Assembly: GCA_964371405.1 (NCBI GenBank)
Contig: CAYJLV010000013.1
Span: 23,772 to 87,771, forward strand
Direction: 5' to 3'
DNA from: JAMHWF01 sp964371405
GTDB taxonomy: Bacteria > Pseudomonadota > Gammaproteobacteria > Burkholderiales > Burkholderiaceae_C
DNA length: 64,000 bases
How positions within the stretch are numbered: the first letter of the stretch is position 1; every line of letters begins with the position of its first letter. Below, one piece after another: positions 10,459 to 18,258 of the stretch. The notes under the pieces were generated by a model. It saw only the letters and a program-made list of their open reading frames with translations, made no database searches and was not told where the DNA came from. A program made the translations under genes and the position numbers.

Positions 10459-11243
10459 AACGTTCCCGGATACGCCCCGCCGTCGCTCAGAATGTTCTGG
10501 CCATTGATGTAGCCGGCCTGCGCGCTGCACAGGAAGGCGCAGGTCGCGCCGAACTCTTCGGGCCGGCCGAAGCGCCGCGCGGGGATCGTCTGGCGGCGCC
10601 GCTCGGCGACGGTCTCGACGTCGATGCCTTGTTTGGTCGCCGCGCCCTGCAGCGTGACCCGCAGGCGCTCGGTGTCGTAGGCGCCGGGCAGAAGGTTGTT
10701 GATCGTCACGCCGGCCGCGGCAAGGCGGCTGCTGCGCGCAAGGCCGGCGACGAAGCCCGTCAGCCCGCTGCGCGCGCCGTTGGACAGCCCCAGCGCGTCG
10801 AGCGGCGCCTTCACCGCGCCCGACGTGATGTTGACGACGCGCCCGAAGCCGCGCGCCGCCATCGCGTCGACGGTGGCGCGGATCAGCTCGATCGGCGTGA
10901 TCATGTTCGCGTCGAGCGCGGCGATCCAGGCGTCGCGGTCCCAGTCGCGGAAGTCGCCGGGCGGCGGGCCGCCGGCATTGTTGACGAGGATGTCGACCTG
11001 CGGGCAGGCCGCGAGCGCGGCCGCGCGCCCCGCGGGGGTCGTGATATCGCCCGCGACGGCGCGCACCTCGATGCCGCCGTGCAGCGCGCGCAACTCGCGC
11101 GCCGTGGCCTCGAGCGCTTCGGCGCCGCGCGCCGTCACGACGACGTTGACGCCTTCGCGCGCCAGCGCCTGCGCGCAACCCTTGCCCAGCCCCTTGCTGG
11201 CGGCGCAGACCAGCGCCCACTTGCCGGCTATGCCGAGATCCAT
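10455..11243 (-). CDS. Atypical short-chain dehydrogenase/reductase
   Basis: The 262-aa Rossmann-fold protein has an SDR-like layout: CAASKGLGKG in place of TGxxxGIG near residue 15, NNAGG (about 92) and a C-terminal GGAYPG tail. The catalytic Ser is present (ITSGAV), but the usual YxxxK positions (13 and 17 residues later) read Ser and Arg (LSNGAR). This matches a known subgroup of SDR-like proteins without the standard tetrad, so a normal oxidoreductase reaction is doubtful. The ATG at 11243 is preceded by GGAGGAAGG. It converges with the DMT transporter gene and diverges from tctC. Confidence 0.8.
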   Translation of the reverse strand: MDLGIAGKWALVCAASKGLGKGCAQALAREGVNVVVTARGAEALEATARELRALHGGIEVRAVAGDITTPAGRAAALAACPQVDILVNNAGGPPPGDFRDWDRDAWIAALDANMITPIELIRATVDAMAARGFGRVVNITSGAVKAPLDALGLSNGARSGLTGFVAGLARSSRLAAAGVTINNLLPGAYDTERLRVTLQGAATKQGIDVETVAERRRQTIPARRFGRPEEFGATCAFLCSAQAGYINGQNILSDGGAYPGTF

Positions 11244-11401
11244 CGCCTTCCTCCCATGAGCATCGCGCCGAATGCGCAGGCCCGTCGAGATTCGACTTGT
11301 CTGCCTTCGACGGCGGCGCATTCTACGGACTGCAGTCGCGTTGCGCAGGTCTGAGGGTGATCCCGCAGACGCCGCGCCGCGCGCGCGGAATTTCGGGAAA
11401 C

Positions 11402-11415
11402 TTGACTCCGGTCAA
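11402..11415 (+). promoter_or_regulatory. Fnr-like operator upstream of tctC
   Basis: TTGAC-TCCG-GTCAA, a perfect 5+5 palindrome, preceded by TTTCGGGAAAC. The same palindrome and flank occur upstream of oxc. A CACGAT hexamer at 11439-11444 sits at the same offset as the TATCAT of oxc. The predicted activator is the Crp/Fnr protein at 15687-16295. Confidence 0.6.
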
Positions 11416-11523
11416 GAGCATTCGGCAAGCTCCGGTCCCACGATCCGCTTGCTCGTTACTCCGGTGCCTCACGCATCGGGTTCAGAACAAGAATTCGTAC
11501 GGTCACACCCTACAGGAGACATG

Positions 11524-12549
11524 ATGATCAAGGCTTCTTTCCCAACCACCACGAACGTCGTCGCGCGCTGTGCGGGGGCCGCACTCGCGGGCTTTGCATT
11601 GCTGGGCGGCGCGCCCGCGCACGCCTGGGAACCCACCAAGCCGGTCGAGTTCGTGATTCCCGCCGGCACCGGCGGCGGCGCCGACCAGATGGCGCGCCTG
11701 ATCCAGGGCATCGTCGTCAAGCACAAGCTGATGAAGGAGCCGCTGGTCGTCGTCAACAAGTCGGGCGGCGCCGGCGCCGAAGGCTTCCTGTCGGTCAAGG
11801 AGGCCAAGGGCGACCCGCACAAGATCATCATCACGTTGTCGAACCTGTTCACGACACCGATGGCGACCGGCGTGCCCTTCAACTGGAAGGACATGACGCC
11901 CGTAGCGATGCTCGCGCTCGACCAGTTCGTGCTGTGGGTCAACGCCGAAACGCCCTACAAGACGGCGCAGGAATACCTCGCTGCCGTGAAGTCCGGCGGC
12001 CCGAACAAGTTCAAGATGGCGGGCACCGGCTCCAAACAGGAAGACCAGATCATCACCGTCGCGCTCGAGAAGGCGACAGGCACCAAGTTCATCTACGTCC
12101 CGTTCAAGGGCGGCGGCGAGGTCGCGGTGCAACTCGTCGGCAACCACGTCAACTCGACCGTCAACAATCCCGTGGAGGCCGTCGCGCAGTGGCGCGCCGG
12201 CAAGCTGCGCGCGCTGTGCGTGTTCGACGACACGCGCATGCCCTACAAGGCCAAGGTGACCGACGCGCAGTCGTGGAACGACATCCCGACCTGCAAGGAA
12301 GCGGGCGTGCCGACCGACTACGTCATGCTGCGCGGCATCTTCATGCCCGGCGGCGTGACGGCCGAGCAGACGGCGTTCTACGTCGACCTGCTCAAGAAGG
12401 TCCGCGAGACGCCGGACTGGAAGGAGTACATGGAAAAGGGCGCCTTCAACCAGACGTTCATGACCGGCGCCGACTACACGAAGTGGCTCGCCGCCGCCGA
12501 GGCGAACCACAGGACGCTGATGACGGAAGCCGGCTTCCTGGCCAAGTGA
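11524..12549 (+). CDS. tctC: Tripartite tricarboxylate transporter substrate-binding protein (TctC/Bug)
   Basis: Periplasmic solute receptor for a TctABC-type transporter. The 341-aa product has a Sec signal peptide (about residues 1-34, ending APAHA) and the Bug fold: KPVEFVIPAGTGGGADQMAR, NKSGGAGAEGF and the C-terminal EYMEKG region. Tandem ATGs occur at 11521 and 11524; the second is preferred because AGGAG at 11514-11518 is then 5 nt away. tctB and tctA follow on the same strand. The shared operator with oxc suggests a dicarboxylate such as oxalate as ligand, which is inference. Confidence 0.9.
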   Translation: MIKASFPTTTNVVARCAGAALAGFALLGGAPAHAWEPTKPVEFVIPAGTGGGADQMARLIQGIVVKHKLMKEPLVVVNKSGGAGAEGFLSVKEAKGDPHKIIITLSNLFTTPMATGVPFNWKDMTPVAMLALDQFVLWVNAETPYKTAQEYLAAVKSGGPNKFKMAGTGSKQEDQIITVALEKATGTKFIYVPFKGGGEVAVQLVGNHVNSTVNNPVEAVAQWRAGKLRALCVFDDTRMPYKAKVTDAQSWNDIPTCKEAGVPTDYVMLRGIFMPGGVTAEQTAFYVDLLKKVRETPDWKEYMEKGAFNQTFMTGADYTKWLAAAEANHRTLMTEAGFLAK

Positions 12550-12558
12550 CGGCGGCAC

Positions 12559-12591
12559 GGCGCGCGCCTGCGGTTGCAGCAGGCGCGCGCC
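12559..12591 (+). terminator. Perfect 13-bp hairpin between tctC and tctB
   Basis: GGCGCGCGCCTGC and its exact complement enclose a 7-nt loop, starting 10 nt after the tctC stop. No T-run follows. It probably reduces read-through or protects the 3' end of tctC mRNA, giving excess binding protein over the permease. Confidence 0.55.
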
Positions 12592-12717
12592 GGCTTCGGT
12601 GCCGCCGCGCGACGCCCGATTCCGCGCCGCGCGCGCACCCCTGAACGACAATCCACAGGGTGGTGCCCTTGCCGGGCGTCCGCGGGATCTGCCGCGCCCA
12701 CCGACAGCGAGGACGAG

Positions 12718-13233
12718 ATGGACAAACCGCAACCCGAGGCGCCGCGCGGCGTCGTGGCGACCAACATCGTCGAGGCCGTCGTCGCGGTGATCCTGTTCGT
12801 CGTCGGCGCCGTCGTCATCGTCGAGAGCCGGCGCCTGGGTGCCGAATGGACGAGCGACGGCCCCGGCGCGGGCTACTTCCCCTTCTACATCGGGCTGATC
12901 ATCGTGATCTCGAGCGTCGGGACGCTGGTGCAGGCGCTGTTCGGCAAGCACCGCAACCGCGAGGCCTTCGTCGACCGCGAGCAGCTCGGCCGCGTCCTGC
13001 AGGTGCTGGTGCCCGCGGCGATCTACATCGGCCTGATCGTCGTGCTGGGCATCTATGTCGCGTCGGCGATCTACATCACGCTGTTCATGATCGTGCTCGG
13101 CAAGTATCCCTGGCTCAAGAGCGTGCTGATCGCCGTCGCGGTGAACGCCGTGTTCTTCATGATGTTCGAGGTCTGGTTCAAGGTGCCGCTGTACAAGGGC
13201 CTGCTGCACCCGCTGTCCTTCCTCGGCTACTGA
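12718..13233 (+). CDS. tctB: Tripartite tricarboxylate transporter, small membrane subunit TctB
   Basis: The 171-aa protein has about four hydrophobic segments and the TctB pattern: an early helix followed by GPGAGYFPFYIGL near residue 50. It forms the permease with TctA. The ATG at 12718 has GAGGA a few bases upstream. It sits 168 nt after tctC, separated by a strong hairpin, and 36 nt before tctA. Confidence 0.9.
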   Translation: MDKPQPEAPRGVVATNIVEAVVAVILFVVGAVVIVESRRLGAEWTSDGPGAGYFPFYIGLIIVISSVGTLVQALFGKHRNREAFVDREQLGRVLQVLVPAAIYIGLIVVLGIYVASAIYITLFMIVLGKYPWLKSVLIAVAVNAVFFMMFEVWFKVPLYKGLLHPLSFLGY

Positions 13234-13269
13234 CCGCCCGCGCCACCGCACCCGCCAGAGAGATCCGAC

Positions 13270-14799
13270 ATGCAAGAGATCGCCGCACTGCTGCAGGGAT
13301 TTTCGGTCGTCCTGACGCCGATGAACGTGCTGCTGATGTTCGTCGGCATCGTCCTCGGCGTGCTGATCGGCGTGCTGCCGGGGCTCGGCGGCGCCAACGG
13401 CGTCGCCATCCTGCTGCCGCTGACGTTCACGATGTCGCCCACGTCGGCGATCATCATGCTGTCGTGCATCTACTGGGGCGCGCTGTTCGGCGGCGCGATC
13501 ACGTCGATCCTGTTCAACATCCCGGGCGAGCCGTGGTCCGTCGCGACGACGTTCGACGGCTACCCGATGGCGCAGCAGGGCCGCGCCGGCGAGGCACTGG
13601 CCACCGCCTTCACGTCGTCGTTCATCGGCGCCTTCGTCGCCGTCGTGATGATCACGTTCCTCGCACCGCTGGTGGCGAAGTTCGCGCTCAAGTTCGGTTC
13701 GCCCGAGTTCTTCGCGGTCTACCTGCTCACGTTCTGCAGCTTCGTCGGCATGGGCAAGGGCTCGCCCTTCAAGATCCTCGCCGCGATGGCGCTCGGCTTC
13801 GCGCTCGCCGCGGTCGGCATGGACACGGTGACGGGCCAGCTGCGCCTGACCTTCGGCTCTCACGAACTGATGCGCGGCTTCGACTTCCTGATCGCCGTGA
13901 TCGGCTTGTTCGGCATCGGCGAGATCCTGCTGTCGATGGAGGAAGGGCTCGAGTTCTCGGGCAAGAGCGCGAAGATCAACCCGCGCGTCGTGCTCCAGAC
14001 CTGGAAGCAGCTGCCGATGTACTGGATGACGTCGCTGCGCAGCTCGCTGGTCGGCATCTGGATGGGCATCACGCCGGGCGGCGCGACGCCGGCCTCGTTC
14101 ATGAGCTACGGCCTGGCCAAGAAGATGTCGAAGAACGGCGCCAGGTTCGGCACCGGCGAGATCGAAGGCGTCATCGCGCCCGAGACGGCGGCGCACGCTG
14201 CCGGAACCAGCGCGCTGCTGCCGATGCTGGCGCTCGGCATCCCCGGCTCGCCGACCGCCGCCGTGCTGCTCGGCGGCCTGCTGATCTGGGGCCTGCAACC
14301 GGGGCCGCTGCTGTTCGTCGAGCAGAAGGACTTCGTCTGGGGCCTGATCGCCAGCATGTACCTCGGCAACCTCGCGGGCCTGATCGTCGTGCTGACGACG
14401 GTGCCGCTGTTCGCATCGATCCTGCGCATCCCGTTCTCGATCATCGCACCCGTCATCATCGTGATCTGCGCGATTGGTGCCTACACGGTGCACAACGCGA
14501 TGCTCGACATCTGGTTCATGCTCGGTTTCGGCGTCGTCGGCTACGTTTTCAAGAAGCTCGACTACCCGCTCGCGCCGCTGGTGCTCGCGCTGGTGCTCGG
14601 CGACAAGGCCGAGGACTCGTTTCGCCAGGCGATGCTGATGTCGCAGGGCGACGTGATGATCATGTTCTCGAATCCGCTGGTCGGCAGCATCACGACGCTG
14701 GCGCTGGTGATGCTGTTCTGGCCGCTGGTCTCGAAGGCGATCGCAAAGGTCCGCCCGCCGCGCGAGGGCCGGTTCGCCGCCGAGCAGCCCGTCGACTGA
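13270..14799 (+). CDS. tctA: Tripartite tricarboxylate transporter, large membrane subunit TctA
   Basis: The 509-aa permease subunit has about 11-12 hydrophobic segments. Conserved TctA motifs are visible: GVLPGLGGANGVAILLPLTF (about residues 37-56), SCIYWGALFGGAITSILFNI and the ALGIPGSPTAAVLLGG repeat in the second half. The ATG follows CCAGAGAGATCCGAC, a moderate ribosome-binding site. It is third in the tctCBA operon and is followed 31 nt later by the kinase-like/BON gene. Confidence 0.93.
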   Translation: MQEIAALLQGFSVVLTPMNVLLMFVGIVLGVLIGVLPGLGGANGVAILLPLTFTMSPTSAIIMLSCIYWGALFGGAITSILFNIPGEPWSVATTFDGYPMAQQGRAGEALATAFTSSFIGAFVAVVMITFLAPLVAKFALKFGSPEFFAVYLLTFCSFVGMGKGSPFKILAAMALGFALAAVGMDTVTGQLRLTFGSHELMRGFDFLIAVIGLFGIGEILLSMEEGLEFSGKSAKINPRVVLQTWKQLPMYWMTSLRSSLVGIWMGITPGGATPASFMSYGLAKKMSKNGARFGTGEIEGVIAPETAAHAAGTSALLPMLALGIPGSPTAAVLLGGLLIWGLQPGPLLFVEQKDFVWGLIASMYLGNLAGLIVVLTTVPLFASILRIPFSIIAPVIIVICAIGAYTVHNAMLDIWFMLGFGVVGYVFKKLDYPLAPLVLALVLGDKAEDSFRQAMLMSQGDVMIMFSNPLVGSITTLALVMLFWPLVSKAIAKVRPPREGRFAAEQPVD

Positions 14800-14830
14800 C
14801 GTTCGCACCGAAGCACCTCGGAGAGCCGCC

Positions 14831-15661
14831 ATGCCCGTGATCGCCATGACCCAGGAGATGGGTTCCCTCGGCAAGGACGTCGCGCTGAAACTGGCCGAAG
14901 CGATGAACCTCGCCGTGCTGCGCGACGAGGTCGTCGAGCACATCGCCGACCGCATGCACGTCTCCAAGAGCCTGATCGGCCGGCTGCGCGAAGGCAAGGC
15001 CGGGTTCGTCGAGCGCCACACGACGGACCCGCGCAGCGTCGCCGTCTACACCGCCGAAGAGGTCTACACGCTGGCCGAGCGCGGCAATGTCGTGATCCGC
15101 GGCTGGGGCTCGACGCTGCTGCTGCGCGCCGTGCCGCACGTCGTGTGCGTGCGCGTCACACGCTCGTTCGAGCAGCGCGTGCAGTGGCTCGAGGACAAGC
15201 TCGGCACGACCGACACCGACTTCGCCGCCGACGAAGTGCGGCGCAGCGACGAGGCGCACGCCGCGCGCATGAAGCAGGTGTTCGGCGTGCACTGGGGCGA
15301 CGCCGTGCTCTACGACATGGTGCTCAACACCGACCGCATCACGATCGACTCGTGCGTCGAGCAGATCCGCCGGCTCGCCGGCCGGCCCGAGTTCGCCGAG
15401 ACGCCGGCGTCGCGCGCCAGGCTCGCCGACCTGACGCTGGAGGCCCGAGTGCGCGCGGCGCTCAAGGCCGAGCCGTCGACCCGCGAGACCAACGTGACGA
15501 TCGAGGCCGACGCCGGCCGCGTCACGCTCGCCGGCATCGTGCTGCACGCCGGCGAGAAGGACGCGGTAGCCAGGGTCGCCGCCGCAGTGCCCGGCGCCGC
15601 CGCCGTCGACGACCAGTTGCGCGTGATGGCGGGCACGAAGATGTTCCCGCAGGTGCGCTGA
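14831..15661 (+). CDS. Cytidylate-kinase-like protein with C-terminal BON domain
   Basis: The 276-aa protein has two parts. Residues about 1-190 resemble the cytidylate-kinase-like family (IAMTQEMGSLGKDVALKLAE in place of a classic P-loop, GNVVIRGWGSTLLL, RVTRSFEQRVQWL). Residues about 200-275 form a BON domain (RAALKAEPSTRETNVTIEAD, VTLAGIV). There is no signal peptide, so it should be cytosolic. It lies 31 nt after tctA and looks like the last gene of that operon. A regulatory or sensing role for the transporter is possible; CMP phosphorylation is unproven. Confidence 0.75.
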   Translation: MPVIAMTQEMGSLGKDVALKLAEAMNLAVLRDEVVEHIADRMHVSKSLIGRLREGKAGFVERHTTDPRSVAVYTAEEVYTLAERGNVVIRGWGSTLLLRAVPHVVCVRVTRSFEQRVQWLEDKLGTTDTDFAADEVRRSDEAHAARMKQVFGVHWGDAVLYDMVLNTDRITIDSCVEQIRRLAGRPEFAETPASRARLADLTLEARVRAALKAEPSTRETNVTIEADAGRVTLAGIVLHAGEKDAVARVAAAVPGAAAVDDQLRVMAGTKMFPQVR

Positions 15662-15686
15662 AGCCGCGACACCGTGACGCCGCACG

Positions 15687-16295
15687 CTAGATCTTTCCGC
15701 GCTGCTTGAGCCGGCTCAGCGTCTCCGCCGAGAGGTTGAGGTAGGAGGCCAGTTCCTTCTTCGGGATGCGCTCGAACAGCTCGGCGTGCTTGCGCAGGAA
15801 GCGGTGCACGCGCCCCGGCGCGTCGAGCAGGTGCAGCGTGATCGTGTGCGCCATGATCTCGCTCATCAGGTGCATCACGTCGTGCTCGAACAGTGCCTTG
15901 ATGTCGGGATGGCGGCTGATGAAGGTCACCCACTCGGGCAGCGGCAGCTTGGCCACGCGCGCCTTCGTCACGCACACGATGCTGTAGGGCGTCGGCGTGT
16001 TCAGCCGCCACGCGGCGTAGCTGGTCTCGATGTCGCGCTCGTCGGCAAAGCGCAGGATCATCTCCTTGCCCTGCGCGTTGGCGACGACGCGCTTCAAGAT
16101 GCCGTCGAGGATGAAGTACTGCTCCATCTCGTGCACGCCCTGGTGCAGCAGGAAGTCGCCCTTGTGGCAATCGACGACGGTGAGGTGGCGCTCGAGTTCG
16201 GCGCTCTGCTCCTCGCTCATCCCCTTGAGCACGACGTTCTGCTTGAGCTGAACGCGGATGATGTTCTTCTCGGGGTGGTTGCCTACTGACGTCAT
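15687..16295 (-). CDS. Crp/Fnr-family transcriptional regulator, probable oxalate regulator
   Basis: The 202-aa protein has an N-terminal cyclic-nucleotide-like beta-roll (residues about 15-130) and a C-terminal winged helix-turn-helix (ELASYLNLSAETLSRLKQRG). The recognition helix carries E-T-x-S-R, the pattern of Fnr (which reads TTGA half-sites), not the R-E-T-V-G-R of CRP. It lacks Fnr's four iron-sulfur cysteines (only two Cys are present) and the usual cAMP-pocket motif, so another ligand is likely. It is divergent from oxc, and a TTGAC-N4-GTCAA box lies 58 bp upstream of its start. The ATG at 16295 has no strong ribosome-binding site. Confidence 0.85.
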   Translation of the reverse strand: MTSVGNHPEKNIIRVQLKQNVVLKGMSEEQSAELERHLTVVDCHKGDFLLHQGVHEMEQYFILDGILKRVVANAQGKEMILRFADERDIETSYAAWRLNTPTPYSIVCVTKARVAKLPLPEWVTFISRHPDIKALFEHDVMHLMSEIMAHTITLHLLDAPGRVHRFLRKHAELFERIPKKELASYLNLSAETLSRLKQRGKI

Positions 16296-16353
16296 GGGAT
16301 TCAGGCGAGGCAAGCGAGGGCCGCTCGCGCACTGCTGCGGCGTTCCGGGAAAG

Positions 16354-16367
16354 TTGACCGCGGTCAA
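16354..16367 (+). promoter_or_regulatory. Fnr-like operator upstream of oxc
   Basis: TTGAC-CGCG-GTCAA, a perfect palindrome preceded by TTCCGGGAAAG. Its centre lies about 42.5 bp before the start site predicted from the TATCAT hexamer, which fits class II activation. It is shared with the divergent regulator gene, so autoregulation is possible. Confidence 0.65.
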
Positions 16368-16390
16368 TGATAGAAGAATGACCGGCTTCC

Positions 16391-16396
16391 TATCAT
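16391..16396 (+). promoter_or_regulatory. oxc: -10 element of the oxc promoter
   Basis: TATCAT, 23 nt after the Fnr-like box, with no -35 at normal spacing, as expected for an activator-dependent promoter. The predicted 5' leader is about 80 nt. Confidence 0.5.
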
Positions 16397-16481
16397 GCGC
16401 TCCCATCGAAGCACACCGGTGCGCCGAGCGAAACAGCGAAAGAGCCCACCGCCCTCGCGACCGAATCACCCAGGAGATCCC

Positions 16482-18221
16482 ATGTCAGCAGCCGCGACCC
16501 CGACGGCAGACTCCGTCCAGACGACCGACGGTTTCCACCTCGTCATCGACGCCCTCAAGCTCAACGACATCGACACGATCTTCGCCCTGCCCGGCATTCC
16601 GATCACCGACCTGACGCGCATGATGCAGGCCCAAGGCATGCGCCTGATCGCGTTCCGCCACGAGCAGCACGCCGGCAACGCCGCAGCCGCCGCGGGATTC
16701 CTGACGCAAAAGCCCGGTATCTGCATGACCGTGTCGGCGCCGGGTTTCCTCAACGGCCTCACGGCGCTGGCCAATGCGACGACGAACTGCTTCCCGATGA
16801 TCCTGATCTCGGGCTCGAGCGAGCGCGAGATCGTCGACCTGCAGCAGGGCGACTACGAAGAGATGGACCAGCTCGCGATCGCCAGGCCGCTGTGCAAGGC
16901 GGCATTCCGCGTGCTGCACGCCGAAGACATCGGCGTCGGCATCGCGCGCGCGATCCGCGCTGCGCTGTCGGGCCGCCCGGGCGGCGTGTACCTCGACCTG
17001 CCGGCCAGGCTGCTGTCGCAGTCGATGGAGGCCGAGGCCGGCAGGCGCTCGCTGATCAAGGTGGTCGACCCCGCGCCGCGCCAGATCCCGGCGCCCGAGG
17101 CGGTGGCGCGCGCCGTCGCCCTGCTCGAGGGCGCGAAGAAGCCGCTGATCATCCTCGGCAAGGGCGCCGCCTACGCGCAAGCCGACGCCGGGATCCGCTC
17201 CTTCATCGAGAGAACGGGCATCCCCTACCTGCCGATGTCGATGGCCAAGGGCCTGCTGCCCGACAACCACGGCCAGTCCGCCTCCGCCGCTCGCTCCTAC
17301 GTGCTGGCCGAGGCCGACGTCGTGATGCTGGTCGGCGCGCGTCTGAACTGGCTGCTCTCGCACGGCAAGGGCAAGACCTGGGGCGCGAACGGGGCCAAGT
17401 CGGCGGGCCGGCAGCAGTTCATCCAGATCGACATCTCGCCGACCGAGGCCGACAGCAACGTCGCGATCGCGGCGCCGCTGGTCGGCGACATCGGTTCGTG
17501 CATCGCCGCGCTCGACACCGCCCTCGGCGCGCGCTGGCCCAAGGCGCCCACCGACTGGACCGGTGCCATCGCCGAGCGCAGGGACAAGAACCAGACGAAG
17601 ATGGTCCAGACGCTGGCCGCGAACCCGTCGCCGATGAACTTCCACAGCGCGCTCAACGTGATCCGCGAGGCCGTCAAGGCGCGGCCGGACGCCTTCCTCG
17701 TCAACGAGGGCGCCAACACACTCGACTTCGCGCGCTCGATCGTCGACATGTACGAGCCGAGGAAGCGCCTCGATGTCGGCACCTGGGGCATCATGGGCAT
17801 CGGCATGGGCTTCGCCGTGGCCGCCGCCGTGACGTCCGACAAGCCGGTGATCGCCGTCGTCGGCGACAGCGCGTTCGGCTTCAGCGGAATGGAAGTCGAG
17901 ACGATCTGCCGCTATAACCTTCCGGTCTGCGTGATCGTGTTCAACAACAACGGCGTCTACAAGGGCACCGACATCAATCCCGCCGGCAACGACCCGGCGC
18001 CGACGCAGTTCGTCAAGGACGCCCGCTACGACATGATGATGCAGGCCTTCGGCGGCGTCGGCGTGCGTGCGACCACGCCCGAAGAACTGAAGAAGGCGCT
18101 CGACGAGGCCGTGAGCTCGCGGCGCCCGACGCTGATCAACGCCATCATCGACGAGAACGCCGGCACCGAAAGCGGCCGCATCACGTCGCTGAACCCGGCC
18201 GCGGCCAGGAAGGCCGCCTGA
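16482..18221 (+). CDS. oxc: Oxalyl-CoA decarboxylase
   Basis: Thiamine-diphosphate enzyme that converts oxalyl-CoA to formyl-CoA and CO2 in the cytoplasm. The 579-aa product is close to the Oxalobacter formigenes enzyme (568). Active-site residues are recognisable: Glu61 (FRHEQHAGNAA), Tyr125-Glu126 (QGDYEEMDQ), Tyr493 (NNNGVYKG) and Ser564/Arg566 (ESGRITSLNP). The ThDP/Mg motif runs from GDSAFGFSGME (461-471) to NNN (488-490). The ATG has AGGAG 5 nt upstream. First gene of the oxc-frc-ligase-formate dehydrogenase operon, with an Fnr-like box and TATCAT upstream. Confidence 0.96.
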   Translation: MSAAATPTADSVQTTDGFHLVIDALKLNDIDTIFALPGIPITDLTRMMQAQGMRLIAFRHEQHAGNAAAAAGFLTQKPGICMTVSAPGFLNGLTALANATTNCFPMILISGSSEREIVDLQQGDYEEMDQLAIARPLCKAAFRVLHAEDIGVGIARAIRAALSGRPGGVYLDLPARLLSQSMEAEAGRRSLIKVVDPAPRQIPAPEAVARAVALLEGAKKPLIILGKGAAYAQADAGIRSFIERTGIPYLPMSMAKGLLPDNHGQSASAARSYVLAEADVVMLVGARLNWLLSHGKGKTWGANGAKSAGRQQFIQIDISPTEADSNVAIAAPLVGDIGSCIAALDTALGARWPKAPTDWTGAIAERRDKNQTKMVQTLAANPSPMNFHSALNVIREAVKARPDAFLVNEGANTLDFARSIVDMYEPRKRLDVGTWGIMGIGMGFAVAAAVTSDKPVIAVVGDSAFGFSGMEVETICRYNLPVCVIVFNNNGVYKGTDINPAGNDPAPTQFVKDARYDMMMQAFGGVGVRATTPEELKKALDEAVSSRRPTLINAIIDENAGTESGRITSLNPAAARKAA

Positions 18222-18258
18222 AGCCCACCGAATCCGAAACTCGACAGGAAGCGAAAAC

